Below, in pieces: positions 1 to 7,990 of a DNA stretch of 64,000 nucleotides. Where the stretch lies: NCBI RefSeq assembly GCF_000193735.1, contig NZ_AEPF01000113.1, positions 1 through 64,000 on the forward strand. Reading direction: 5' to 3'. Origin of the DNA: Neisseria sicca 4320. GTDB taxonomy: Bacteria > Pseudomonadota > Gammaproteobacteria > Burkholderiales > Neisseriaceae. The notes under the pieces were generated by a model. That model was not told where the DNA came from. It saw only the letters and a program-made list of their open reading frames with translations, and did no database searches. The stretch's first letter is position 1. Each line of letters opens with the position of its first letter. The translations under genes were made by a program, and so were the position numbers.

Positions 1-1
1 A

Positions 2-58
2 CGTAAGGCTGAAGCAGCACGTAAAGCCGAAGAAGCACGTAAAGCTGAAGAAGCTCGT
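2..58 (+). repeat. 18-bp in-frame tandem repeat (RKAEEA units)
   Basis: Three consecutive 18-bp units encode RKAEAA, RKAEEA and RKAEEA, followed by the start of another Arg codon. The array runs off the left edge, so its full length is unknown. Because 18 is a multiple of three, gain or loss of units would change stalk length without a frameshift. The peptide is an alternating-charge, Ala-rich sequence expected to form a long helix. Confidence 0.8.
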
Positions 59-898
59 ATTGCACAAAAAACTGCTGAGTTAATTGAACAAGCTAAAGCT
101 AAAGGGCTAAACGATGACGAAGCAAAACAATTTGCGCAAAATAATATCAATAATGAAGATGATGTATCTAAAGCAAATTTAGATAAAATGATTAAAATAA
201 AAGATTTGACAAAACTTGCTATTGCTGAAGGTCTTGATAAATATCAAGCCGATGATTTTGCTAAAAATAATGTAGATTTAGAGGAAGATACAGCAAAAGC
301 TAACCTTGAAACACTTATCATCAATAATGCTAAAGGAATTTATGATGGACAATATCGTAATGGACTTAAGCAAGAGCAATATGGCACATCAAGTAGTTCC
401 TCATCTAGTTGTATAAATAGTCATTGCTATTCAGTAAGAGAAACTATTACTACCGGTAAAGCAATCTATAATCAACCGTATTCAATTATTTTTGCAGATA
501 CTAAATCAGGTGTTCGTAATTCTTCTAGTATTAATGAACTATCGAATGTACGAATTGCCGGCCTAAAAACAAAATTAGAAGCGATACCAACAAAAGGAAC
601 AGCTAATTATAGCGGTAAAGCATTTGATGCAGAAAATAATGGAACACTAGATTACAATGTTAATTTTGAAAATAAAACAGGCTCAGGAACTATTACCGGC
701 TTAGGAAATAACATTACATTAGAACAAGGTTCGATTTCAGGAACTGGTATTTCATCTACTGCAACCCAAGGTTACAAATCAGGCTCTTACTCTTTAGATT
801 TCTTCGGTAAAAATGCAGAAGAAATTGCAGGAAAAGTTATCTTTAATGGCAAAGATACTGTCGGCTTCGGCGGACAACGCGGAGATATTCAAAAATAA
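2..898 (+). CDS. Partial surface lipoprotein, probable Slam substrate with TbpB-like barrel
   Basis: The reading frame is open to the left edge, so the signal peptide and lipobox are missing. Visible parts in order: a charged RKAEEA-repeat helix; two related 38-residue modules at bases 80-193 and 206-319 (17 of 38 identical, each ending in KANL..xI); a Ser-rich linker around base 390-410; and a C-terminal beta-rich domain from about base 530. That domain has the pattern of the TbpB-type lipoprotein barrel: a YSGKAFDAENNG segment, a FFGKNAEEIAGK segment and a terminal GFGGQRG (compare the F-G-P-N-A-E-E-x-G-G and F-G-A/G-K-R pattern of the family). The next gene is a Slam exporter, which in Neisseria moves such lipoproteins to the cell surface. 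The gene is strikingly AT-rich next to slam. Its ligand cannot be told from sequence. HpuA-like or factor-H-binding-like roles are possible but unsupported. Confidence 0.7.
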   Translation, partial: RKAEAARKAEEARKAEEARIAQKTAELIEQAKAKGLNDDEAKQFAQNNINNEDDVSKANLDKMIKIKDLTKLAIAEGLDKYQADDFAKNNVDLEEDTAKANLETLIINNAKGIYDGQYRNGLKQEQYGTSSSSSSSCINSHCYSVRETITTGKAIYNQPYSIIFADTKSGVRNSSSINELSNVRIAGLKTKLEAIPTKGTANYSGKAFDAENNGTLDYNVNFENKTGSGTITGLGNNITLEQGSISGTGISSTATQGYKSGSYSLDFFGKNAEEIAGKVIFNGKDTVGFGGQRGDIQK

Positions 899-920
899 TT
901 TTCCATCTTAATTATGATGT

Positions 921-955
921 AAAAGGTCGTCTGAAACCGTTTCAGACGACCTTTT
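921..955 (+). terminator. DUS inverted-repeat terminator
   Basis: AGGTCGTCTGAA (924-935) is followed after 5 bases by its reverse complement, flanked by A and T runs. It closes the lipoprotein gene and separates it from slam. Confidence 0.8.
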
Positions 956-1023
956 CGACCATTTTCACCGCGTTATCCGTATAATAACCAGATACTCCTA
1001 CAATCCATATCCTACTGAATAAA

Positions 1024-2445
1024 ATGAATAAAAATCATCTCGTCTTACTGATGCTCTCTTTGCCGTCGGTCGCTCTTGCCGATACACCCGTTGTCCGTGT
1101 ACCTGCGCCTGTATTTTTTGACAAGCAGCCTAACAGCGAAACGCCCTCAAAAGATTTTATCGACGACAAACCCGCAGAACAGAGGCTTTCAGACGACCTT
1201 TCTGCCGATTCATCATTGGAAGCACAGATCAACCGCGCATTAATCGGACGGGACTGGAAGATGCTGGAAGGTTTGTTGGCGCAATATAAAGCCGCGCCCG
1301 ACCGGGATGCCGTTTTATACGATTATGCTTTAGGCGCCTTGCGGCGCAGTCAATTGCGGCATGGTGAGGCTGTATCGCTCTATCGCGGCATTTTGGCGAA
1401 ACATCCCGATTTGGCGTATCCGCGTTTCGATTTGGGCGTCATGATATTTGAAAACAAACAGTACCGCGAGGCAAAGGCGGAATTGAAACGGGCAAAACCG
1501 GATTTGCAGCCGCCCATGCAGCAACTTGCCGACCGTTATCTTGCCGCCATTGATTCGGCGCAAAGCTGGCAGCCCGATATTTCGCTGCAATACGAGCAGA
1601 CCGATAATGTGAACAATGCCTCGTCCGAGCGCGTTATAGAATGGAACGGCAGACGCTGGAATAAAACCGCTGACAGCCTGCCGCAAAAGGCGCACGGTAT
1701 CCGCTATGGTGCAGGCGTGTCGCGTGAAATCAATGTGGGCGGACATCATTTTGTTTACGGCAGCTTGAGCGGCGACGGCGTGCATTATTGGGACAATCAG
1801 GATTTTAACGAGCAAAGCCTGCGCTTGGCGGCAGGCTATAAAAACCGTTCGGCGGTGCAATCTTTCGGGGTTGTGCCGTTTGCCGAGCAAAACTGGCTGG
1901 GCGGCAAACGCTATAATCGCGAAACCGGTATCCATACCGATTTTTCACGTCGTCTGAACGAAAAATGGCGGCTCTCGCTCAATGCAGGCTATATCAAAAA
2001 ATACTATCGGAACAGCGGTTCGGCAGCGCGTTACAACAGCCATATGCCGCTGGCGGGGGCAACGCTGGCATACTCTGCGCCGAAAAACTGGCTTCTCTAC
2101 GGCGGTGCAGACTGGTCGCACGACATGACCAAAGAAGCGGAGCAGGCATCCGTGCGCAAGGGCATACGCTTCGGCGCGGCGAAAGCGTTTGAGAACGGAT
2201 TCGGCATCCGCACCAATCTGCGCTACGCCCACCGTACCTTTGATGCGCCGGGTAGCCTGGTGTACCGTCTGACCCGTAAAGACCATGAATATCAGGCAAA
2301 TGCCTCTATTTGGCACAGTAAAATTTCATGGAAAGGCTTAGTGCCGCATTTGAATTTCCGTTATCTCAAAATCGACAGCAATATGAGCGGCTTCTATTCC
2401 CGCAAGAGTATGCAGACGTTTATCAGCGTGGAGAAACAGTTTTGA
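1024..2445 (+). CDS. slam: Surface lipoprotein assembly modifier (Slam, DUF560)
   Basis: Outer-membrane protein of 473 residues, the usual size for Slam. Slam proteins export TbpB-like lipoproteins to the cell surface. A signal peptide ends near residue 19 (VALA-D). Residues about 65-175 form a helical TPR-like periplasmic domain with repeated Y/G/A pattern (LYDYALGALRRSQ, AYPRFDLGVMIFENKQ, YREAKAELKRA). From about residue 180 to the end, alternating aromatic strands fit the 14-stranded DUF560 barrel, and the chain ends in Phe as expected for a BAM substrate. A DUS lies inside the coding region (1188-1199) in the low-complexity segment before the TPR part. The only candidate substrate seen is the lipoprotein immediately upstream. 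The family is confident; the substrate pairing is inferred from adjacency. Confidence 0.9.
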   Translation: MNKNHLVLLMLSLPSVALADTPVVRVPAPVFFDKQPNSETPSKDFIDDKPAEQRLSDDLSADSSLEAQINRALIGRDWKMLEGLLAQYKAAPDRDAVLYDYALGALRRSQLRHGEAVSLYRGILAKHPDLAYPRFDLGVMIFENKQYREAKAELKRAKPDLQPPMQQLADRYLAAIDSAQSWQPDISLQYEQTDNVNNASSERVIEWNGRRWNKTADSLPQKAHGIRYGAGVSREINVGGHHFVYGSLSGDGVHYWDNQDFNEQSLRLAAGYKNRSAVQSFGVVPFAEQNWLGGKRYNRETGIHTDFSRRLNEKWRLSLNAGYIKKYYRNSGSAARYNSHMPLAGATLAYSAPKNWLLYGGADWSHDMTKEAEQASVRKGIRFGAAKAFENGFGIRTNLRYAHRTFDAPGSLVYRLTRKDHEYQANASIWHSKISWKGLVPHLNFRYLKIDSNMSGFYSRKSMQTFISVEKQF

Positions 2446-2668
2446 AGCAGCAGGGATAATGGGTCGGAAAAACACTCTGCCAGCCATCCGCCGTAATTCC
2501 GGCGCCGGCAGAAATTCGTCGGAAATCCTAAGAAAGAGGTATTTGAAAAACGGTTGTCAAAATTAAAAGTGTATCTCCACCTTCTCGGGAATAACGCCGA
2601 TTGAAGCGTTTCTGTTTGAATGACAATAAATCGAATTCAGAAATCCGAGCGATAAACCCAAAAAGGTC

Positions 2669-2714
2669 AAAGGTCGTCTGAAAACCCAAGCAGCTTTTCA
2701 GACGACCTTTTTGA
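2669..2714. terminator. DUS inverted-repeat terminator between converging genes
   Basis: AGGTCGTCTGAAAA and its reverse complement enclose a short loop between slam (+) and znuB (-), with A and T runs on both sides, so it could serve both directions. Confidence 0.7.
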
Positions 2715-2737
2715 TTTTCAGTTTGCACAACCGCCCA

Positions 2738-3613
2738 TCACAAGGTCTTATGCTTTCGACGCTTGAACCATTTGCCCAATATGCCGCCTTCCCCTCCAAA
2801 CACCAGCGATACGGCATACAGCACGCCGCAGCACAAGATAATTGCAGGCCCCGACGGGATTTCGACGTGATAGGAAAACAGCAGTCCGGCAAAACCGCAG
2901 ACCAGCGCGATAAAAACGGACAAAGCCATCAGCGCGCCCATGCTTTTCGCCCAGAGCCGCGCGGTAATCGACGGCAGCATCATCAGACCGACCGACATCA
3001 GCGTACCGAGTGCCTGAAAGCCTGCAACAAGGTTCATCACCACCAAAATCAGGAAGACGACGTGCCAAAAGCCGCCCTTCCCGCCAACCGCCTTCAGAAA
3101 CAGCGGGTCAATGCTTTCCAAGACCAGCGGGCGGTAAATAATCGCCAATGCCGTTACCGTAACGCTTGCCGAGGCGGCAATCAGTTGCAGCGCGGGAATA
3201 TCCACCGACAAGACCGACCCGAACAAGAGATGCAGCAAATCGACGCTGCTGCCGTTTTTACTGACCAAAACCACGCCGATTGCCAGACTGCTCAGGTAAA
3301 AGGCGGCAAAGTTGGCATCTTCCTTCAACGATGTAAAACGGCTCGCCAAACCCGCCAAAAGCGCCATCAGCAAGCCTGCCGCAAACCCGCCGACGCTCAT
3401 TGCCGGCAGGCTCAGCCCGGCAAACATATAGCCGATTGCCGCACCGGGCAGGACGGCATGACTCAAAGCATCGCCTACCAGGCTCATGCGCCGCATGACC
3501 AGGAACACGCCGACCGGAGCGGCACTCAAAGCCAGACAGAATACCGACGCAAGCGCATAGCGCATAAAGTCGAATTCCGCAAAAGGGGAAATCAGCAAAT
3601 CGTATAAATTCAT
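2738..3613 (-). CDS. znuB: Zinc/manganese ABC transporter permease (ABC-3 family)
   Basis: Inner-membrane permease of 291 residues with about eight hydrophobic segments. The family signature is visible: RRMSLVGDALSHAVLPGAAIG near residue 40 (metal-permease coupling region) and GTLMSVGLMMLPSITARLW near residue 200. The start at 3613 (MNLYDLLISPF) matches family N termini; an in-frame upstream ATG would only add an Arg-rich stretch. It follows the ATPase gene on the same strand with a DUS hairpin between them. In meningococcus and gonococcus this operon continues into the binding protein (ZnuA/MntC); here none follows. Substrate could be Zn or Mn, since neisserial literature uses both names. 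Confidence 0.9.
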   Translation of the reverse strand: MNLYDLLISPFAEFDFMRYALASVFCLALSAAPVGVFLVMRRMSLVGDALSHAVLPGAAIGYMFAGLSLPAMSVGGFAAGLLMALLAGLASRFTSLKEDANFAAFYLSSLAIGVVLVSKNGSSVDLLHLLFGSVLSVDIPALQLIAASASVTVTALAIIYRPLVLESIDPLFLKAVGGKGGFWHVVFLILVVMNLVAGFQALGTLMSVGLMMLPSITARLWAKSMGALMALSVFIALVCGFAGLLFSYHVEIPSGPAIILCCGVLYAVSLVFGGEGGILGKWFKRRKHKTL

Positions 3614-3652
3614 GGTATCCGGTAAATAAGGAAAAACTTCTGAAAATGGGAA

Positions 3653-3693
3653 ACGTCGTCTGAAAATCCTTCGCCGCATCTTTCAGACGACGT
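3653..3693. other. DUS-like hairpin inside the znu operon
   Basis: CGTCGTCTGAAA and TTTCAGACGACG form an inverted repeat between znuC and znuB. The first base differs from the standard DUS (C for A). It may attenuate transcription into znuB. Confidence 0.5.
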
Positions 3694-3719
3694 ACTGCCT
3701 TACGAGGGGGCGGCGCAAA

Positions 3720-4445
3720 CTATACGTCGCACCAGTCCTCCGACTCCTGCCGCTGCATCAGCATATTCGCGCGGGCAAGGTTTTCATCGGTCAGGACGGA
3801 CGGCGTTCTGCCCGCCGCAACCTTTTCCCGAGCCAGCAACAGCGTGTCCGAAAAATAATCGCGTACCTGCGCATAATCGTGCAACACGGCGATAATTGCC
3901 TGCCCTTCCTCATTGCATTGGCGCAATACGTCCAAGAGCGCGTAGGTTGTGCGTGCATCGACGGCGTTGAAAGGTTCGTCCAAAAGCAGGAATTTCGCCC
4001 CCTGCGCCAGCATACGCGCAAATAAAACGCGCTGAAACTGACCGTTAGACAAATGCGCGATCTGCCTGTCGGCAAAATCCCGCATACCGACGCGTGCAAG
4101 CGCATCCAAAACGCGGGTACGCTGCGCCGCGTCAACCCGTCCGAAAAAGCCGATTTCGTACCACAAACCCATCGCCGCCAGTTCGAAAACCGTCATCGGC
4201 TGGCCGCGGTCGATGTCAGACTGCTGCGGCAGGTAGGCGATGTCTTTGCGTTGCAGGTTTTGCAGGAGGACGCGTCCCGTATCGACTTGCTGCAAACCCA
4301 TGACCGCTTTTAAAAAAGTTGATTTGCCCGCACCGTTCGGCCCGCAGACCGCCCACATCGAATGCTCGGCAAATTCGATGCCGACATGGTGTACGGCAGG
4401 CCGCGTCCGGTAGCTGACCGTCAGATTTTCAACAACGATACTCAT
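3720..4445 (-). CDS. znuC: Zinc/manganese ABC transporter ATP-binding protein
   Basis: ATPase of 241 residues. Walker A GPNGAGKST is near residue 36, the Q-loop region is LPQQSD, the signature is LSNGQFQ (Asn where most family members have Gly), Walker B is FLLLDEP, and the H-loop is VLHDY. The start MSIVVENL is supported by a 4-base ATGA overlap with the upstream 32-codon ORF, implying translational coupling. It energises the ZnuB permease encoded just downstream. Confidence 0.9.
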   Translation of the reverse strand: MSIVVENLTVSYRTRPAVHHVGIEFAEHSMWAVCGPNGAGKSTFLKAVMGLQQVDTGRVLLQNLQRKDIAYLPQQSDIDRGQPMTVFELAAMGLWYEIGFFGRVDAAQRTRVLDALARVGMRDFADRQIAHLSNGQFQRVLFARMLAQGAKFLLLDEPFNAVDARTTYALLDVLRQCNEEGQAIIAVLHDYAQVRDYFSDTLLLAREKVAAGRTPSVLTDENLARANMLMQRQESEDWCDV

Positions 4446-4540
4446 GCAACCGCCCAAAAATACATGCCCCAAACTGCCGCCAAAGCGAAAAGCGCAATCA
4501 GCAGGCGTTGGAACAATCCGGTGAGTAAAATGGAATTCAT
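4442..4540 (-). CDS. Small single-pass membrane protein coupled to znuC
   Basis: A 32-codon ORF beginning MNSILLTGLFQRLL and ending in WAVA, almost entirely one transmembrane helix. Its TGA overlaps the znuC ATG. It lies directly behind the possible Zur operator, so it would be the first gene of the transporter transcript. No strong ribosome binding site is visible. It may be a genuine small subunit or a leader ORF; I do not recognise it. Confidence 0.45.
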   Translation of the reverse strand: MNSILLTGLFQRLLIALFALAAVWGMYFWAVA

Positions 4541-4908
4541 AACAATATCGAAAATTAAAGACGATGTGTTCAAAATGAAACAAAAGTAAGGATGATACTT
4601 TATAACATTATGATTGTAAACATAAAGGCAGTATCCGGATATAGGCACGATTTTTGTGGACAAGGCATCTGCCGTTTTCAGACGACCTTTTTCAAAGCCG
4701 GCGCAGGCGGTTTGCCCGTATAAGCGGCGTGTGCCTTGGCCTACGAAGAAACGACCCGGCTTATTGTCCCGATTCAGAAGTCAGTAGGCCAGATATGAGT
4801 ATCCAACGTTGTCAACATTCAAACCCTAATTAGGCAATGTAGAAAATTTCAAGCAGTTGTCGGATACAAGTATCCTACCTACATTAGCAAGCAATGAAGC
4901 CAATTACA
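4541..4908. other. Gene-free stretch upstream of the znu operon
   Basis: Holds the znu promoter region, one lone DUS (TTCAGACGACCT at 4677-4688), and otherwise nothing recognisable up to the porin terminator. Confidence 0.5.
4593..4607. promoter_or_regulatory. Possible Zur operator
   Basis: TGATACTTTATAACA read on the other strand gives TGTTAT-AAA-GTATCA, an imperfect match to the neisserial Zur palindrome TGTTAT(N3)ATAACA (6 of 6 in one arm, 4 of 6 in the other). It lies about 50 bases before the first ORF of the znu unit. Confidence 0.4.
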
Positions 4909-4951
4909 AAAGGTCGTCTGAAAACCGATATTCAGGTTTTCAGACGACCTT
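4909..4951 (-). terminator. DUS inverted-repeat terminator of the porin gene
   Basis: A 17-bp perfect stem containing the DUS (AAGGTCGTCTGAAAACC and complement), 20 bases past the porin stop codon. Confidence 0.85.
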
Positions 4952-4971
4952 ATTATGCTTCAAATCCCGTG

Positions 4972-5955
4972 TTATTGCAGGCTGTGTTCCAGCGAAATGC
5001 CTGCCGCCCAGCCGGTTTTGGGGTCTTTACTTTCTTTGACTACGCCTGAGTTGAACGAGAGGGTCGTGCGTTTGGAAAATTTGTATTCGGTGTTGAACGC
5101 GAGCTGTTTGTAATTCTTGCCGGTGTCGGAGCGGCCGTAGGCGACGCCGAGTTTGGGAGTGATGTTGCCCATGGTGTAGCCGGCGGTCACTTGGAAATCG
5201 CGGGTGTTGGTATTGGTTTTGGTTTCGTCTTCCCAGTGGAATTTGTCGGCGACATTGCGGGCGTACATCATGCCGGCGGCGAGGTAGAGATTGTCTTTGT
5301 CGTAGCCGACTTTCATGGAATGAACCTGTCTGTCTTTCGTATCGTCAGGCGAGCCGTTGCGGGCGTATTCGAGGGCGTAGTGAGCGTTGAAGCCGTTGGT
5401 CGGGTGTTTGTAGTGCAAGCCTAAGCCCGCCATCCAGTCGCCGTTGCGCTTCCTGTCTTTGTATTTGTTGGCACCGGGCGCGATTTGGACGCGGTAATTG
5501 AAGCCGTTGTCAAAGGTTTTGGATTCGTAGTTCAGGGCGATTTCACGGCCGCCGAAACGGGTCATGCGCCCCATGGTTTGGGTGTGGTTGTTGCCGTTGA
5601 ACGCGTCTTGTTCGCCGGTCAGGTAGTGCATGGGGGTACTGAGCCAGCCGGCGCGGACGGTACCGAAATCGCCGCGCAGACCGATGTAGGAGTCGTCCGT
5701 ACTCCAGCCGTTGTAGTCGAAGGCGACGAATGAATTGACGCCGTAGATGAGCTTGAGGTCTTTGTCGAGTTTTTCACTGCCCATAATCCAGATGCGGCTG
5801 TTGTTGTCGGATATATCGGTAGCGGATTGCCCTTTGCCGTTGCGTTCGTGTTCGATAGAAGTAAATATCCGTCCGCCGATTTTGGCTTCGTTATCGGATG
5901 CCAATGCGGGGGCGGCAAGCGGGACGGCAACCGCAATCATTAATAACTTCTTCAT
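4972..5955 (-). CDS. Gram-negative general porin (neisserial PorA/PorB family)
   Basis: Outer-membrane channel of 327 residues. A signal peptide is cleaved after about residue 19 (APALA-S). The mature start (DNEAKIGGRIFTSIE) and the segments SRIWIMGSEKLDKDLKLIYGV and SYIGLRGDFGTVRAGWL are characteristic of trimeric porins (strands 1-4 and the start of the constriction loop). A strong GGAGAAG ribosome site precedes the ATG at 5955, and a TATAAA-like box lies near 6003-6008. The chain ends in SLEHSLQ rather than the aromatic residue usual at the end of neisserial porins, although the end is otherwise in register with the last strand. It is shorter than meningococcal PorB, so it may be an accessory porin. 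Confidence 0.85.
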   Translation of the reverse strand: MKKLLMIAVAVPLAAPALASDNEAKIGGRIFTSIEHERNGKGQSATDISDNNSRIWIMGSEKLDKDLKLIYGVNSFVAFDYNGWSTDDSYIGLRGDFGTVRAGWLSTPMHYLTGEQDAFNGNNHTQTMGRMTRFGGREIALNYESKTFDNGFNYRVQIAPGANKYKDRKRNGDWMAGLGLHYKHPTNGFNAHYALEYARNGSPDDTKDRQVHSMKVGYDKDNLYLAAGMMYARNVADKFHWEDETKTNTNTRDFQVTAGYTMGNITPKLGVAYGRSDTGKNYKQLAFNTEYKFSKRTTLSFNSGVVKESKDPKTGWAAGISLEHSLQ

Positions 5956-6269
5956 TTTCTTCTCCTTTTGCTTGATTCTTCTGAGGCTGCGTTTAAACAG
6001 GGTTTTATACTATTTGAGGCGTGCAAAAAAATCAATATTTTTGTAATCACTTGTAACTTTTATTTCAAAAAATGTTTTTTACGGCGTTTTTTTGTGTTAT
6101 CTTGCAAACCGATTCCCAAAACAGGCGGATTTTTTCAAATACCCATAGAGAATAAATCTTTTTATCCGCTAAAAATCAGAATATTTCCCTACCATGTAGT
6201 CATATGTAGTTTTTTATTTTTTGCAAAACGCAGGATGGAGGGAGAGATAGCGAGAAGAGGAGAAAAAAC
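5956..6269. other. AT-rich divergent promoter region
   Basis: Lies between the porin (-) and oppA (+). It is rich in T runs and has no DUS hairpin. It should hold both promoters; apart from the TATAAA-like box near 6003-6008 and the purine-rich ribosome site before oppA I cannot place elements. Confidence 0.4.
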
Positions 6270-7895
6270 GTGCTGCCGAACAAACCTTATTCCATATCGG
6301 CTTTATCGCTTGCCATAGTGCTTGCGCTGTCGGCGTGTCATCGCGAAGTCAAGCCCGCGCCCGAATTCAAGCGCAGCGAATACAATAAAATCGTCATCAG
6401 CAATGCGGTCGAACCGAGTACGCTCGACCCGCAGAAAAGCTCGGATATGGCGGCGGGCGCGATTATCCGTCAGATGATGGACGGCTTGGTCAGTACGGAT
6501 GCCGAAGGCAAAACCATTCCCGCCTTGGCGTTGAAATGGGAGCCGTCAGACGAAGGGCGCGTTTGGACGTTCCACCTGCGCGATGCGAAGTGGAGCAACG
6601 GCGACCCGATTACCGCCGAAGATTTCGTTTACAGCTTCCGCCGCCTCGCCGATCCCGCAACCGCCGCGCCTAACAGCAGCTATTTGGAAGACGCGAAAAT
6701 ACAGGGTGCGGCGGAAATCCTGCAAGGCAAGGCGAAGCCGGATACTTTGGGCGTCAAGGCTTTGGACAAGAAAACGCTGCAATTCACGCTCACCGCGCCC
6801 GTGCCGTATTTCCCCGATATGCTGATTCAGCAGTTCACCTACCCCGTCCACCGCGCCACGGTCGAGAAATTCGGCGAAAAATGGACGCAGCCGGGCAATT
6901 ATGTTTCCAGCGGCGCATACATCCTCAAAGAATGGCGTGTCAACAGCCACATCACCATGGATAAAAACCCTACTTATTACGACAGCAAAAAAGTATCCAT
7001 CCCGCAGGCGGTGTTCCTCGCCATCGGCAAAGAATACGACCGCTACCGTGCCGACGAAGTGGACGTTACCTACGGCATCCCTTCCGATCAAATTAAGATT
7101 GCCGAGAAAGAATTTCCCGGGCAGGTCCGGCGCGCGACTTTGCTGTGTTCTTGGTTTTTAGAGCCGAACTTGGAATCCGCCGAATTTAAAAATCCCAAAG
7201 TCCGCCGCGCGCTCAACCTGCTGACCGACCGCGCCATCATTACCAAGGTTGCCGCACGCGGCGACAAGGAAGCGTTCCAGCTTACCCCGCCGAATATGCA
7301 GGGCGGCGGCGAGTCTGCGCCTGCGTGGAAGCCGCTGAAACGCGAAGCGCGTATTGCCGAAGCAGAAAAACTCTTGCGCGAAGCGGGTTATAGCGAAGAG
7401 AAACCGTTCGAGTTCCAAATCGTCTATACCACCAGCGAGGCCGCCAAAAAACAAATCACCGCGCTGCAATCCATTTGGAAGGCGACCGTGCCGTTCGTTC
7501 GCCCCACGTTGATGAACGAAGAATGGAAAACCTTCTTGGACAAGCGTATGCAAGGTAATTTCAGCATGGCGTTTGCAGGCTGGTGTTCCGACTACAACGA
7601 CCCTGCGGGCATGCTCAATATTTTCAAATCCAACAATCCGAACAACGCCTTCCATTACAAGAATCCCGAATTCGACAAGCTGATGAACAGCACGCTCGAA
7701 GCGGGCATTTCCGCCGAAGAGCGCGCCCGCCGCTACGTCAGCGCCGAGGCGATGCTGCAACGCGACGACGCCTTTATCCCGCTGTATCACCAAGTCAGCA
7801 TCAATCTGGTGAAACCCGACATCCAAGGCTACTCCGACCGCGACCCGCTGAAAAACTACACCGTCAAGAATTGGTCGTTTGCACCCAAGAAGTGA
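6270..7895 (+). CDS. oppA: Oligopeptide ABC transporter substrate-binding lipoprotein
   Basis: Periplasmic peptide-binding protein of 541 residues (SBP_bac_5 family). It starts with GTG at 6270 behind an AGAGGAGA ribosome site. The N terminus is a lipoprotein signal with lipobox LSAC (Cys about residue 23). Family landmarks: EPSTLDPQKSSD near residue 48, MMDGLVSTDAEGKTIPALA, LRDAKWSNGDPITAEDFVYSFRR, and the late WCSDYNDPAGMLNIFKS. It feeds peptides to OppBCDF encoded downstream on the same strand. Confidence 0.92.
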   Translation: MLPNKPYSISALSLAIVLALSACHREVKPAPEFKRSEYNKIVISNAVEPSTLDPQKSSDMAAGAIIRQMMDGLVSTDAEGKTIPALALKWEPSDEGRVWTFHLRDAKWSNGDPITAEDFVYSFRRLADPATAAPNSSYLEDAKIQGAAEILQGKAKPDTLGVKALDKKTLQFTLTAPVPYFPDMLIQQFTYPVHRATVEKFGEKWTQPGNYVSSGAYILKEWRVNSHITMDKNPTYYDSKKVSIPQAVFLAIGKEYDRYRADEVDVTYGIPSDQIKIAEKEFPGQVRRATLLCSWFLEPNLESAEFKNPKVRRALNLLTDRAIITKVAARGDKEAFQLTPPNMQGGGESAPAWKPLKREARIAEAEKLLREAGYSEEKPFEFQIVYTTSEAAKKQITALQSIWKATVPFVRPTLMNEEWKTFLDKRMQGNFSMAFAGWCSDYNDPAGMLNIFKSNNPNNAFHYKNPEFDKLMNSTLEAGISAEERARRYVSAEAMLQRDDAFIPLYHQVSINLVKPDIQGYSDRDPLKNYTVKNWSFAPKK

Positions 7896-7916
7896 TTTGA
7901 TAACATAGACACGTTT

Positions 7917-7960
7917 TTCAGACGACCTCCCTGTACACTAAATTGAAGAGGTCGTCTGAA
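7917..7960. other. DUS pair between oppA and pepP
   Basis: TTCAGACGACCT (7917-7928) then AGGTCGTCTGAA (7949-7960), an inverted pair with outward polarity separated by 20 bases. It could form a weak hairpin between the two genes. Confidence 0.6.
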
Positions 7961-7990
7961 ACCGCGAAACCCTATTGGAGAATCCCGTTC

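Noticed and set aside
2711..3607. Plus-strand frame opposite znuB
   Set aside because: Gln/Arg/His-rich mirror of a membrane-protein gene, with no start context.
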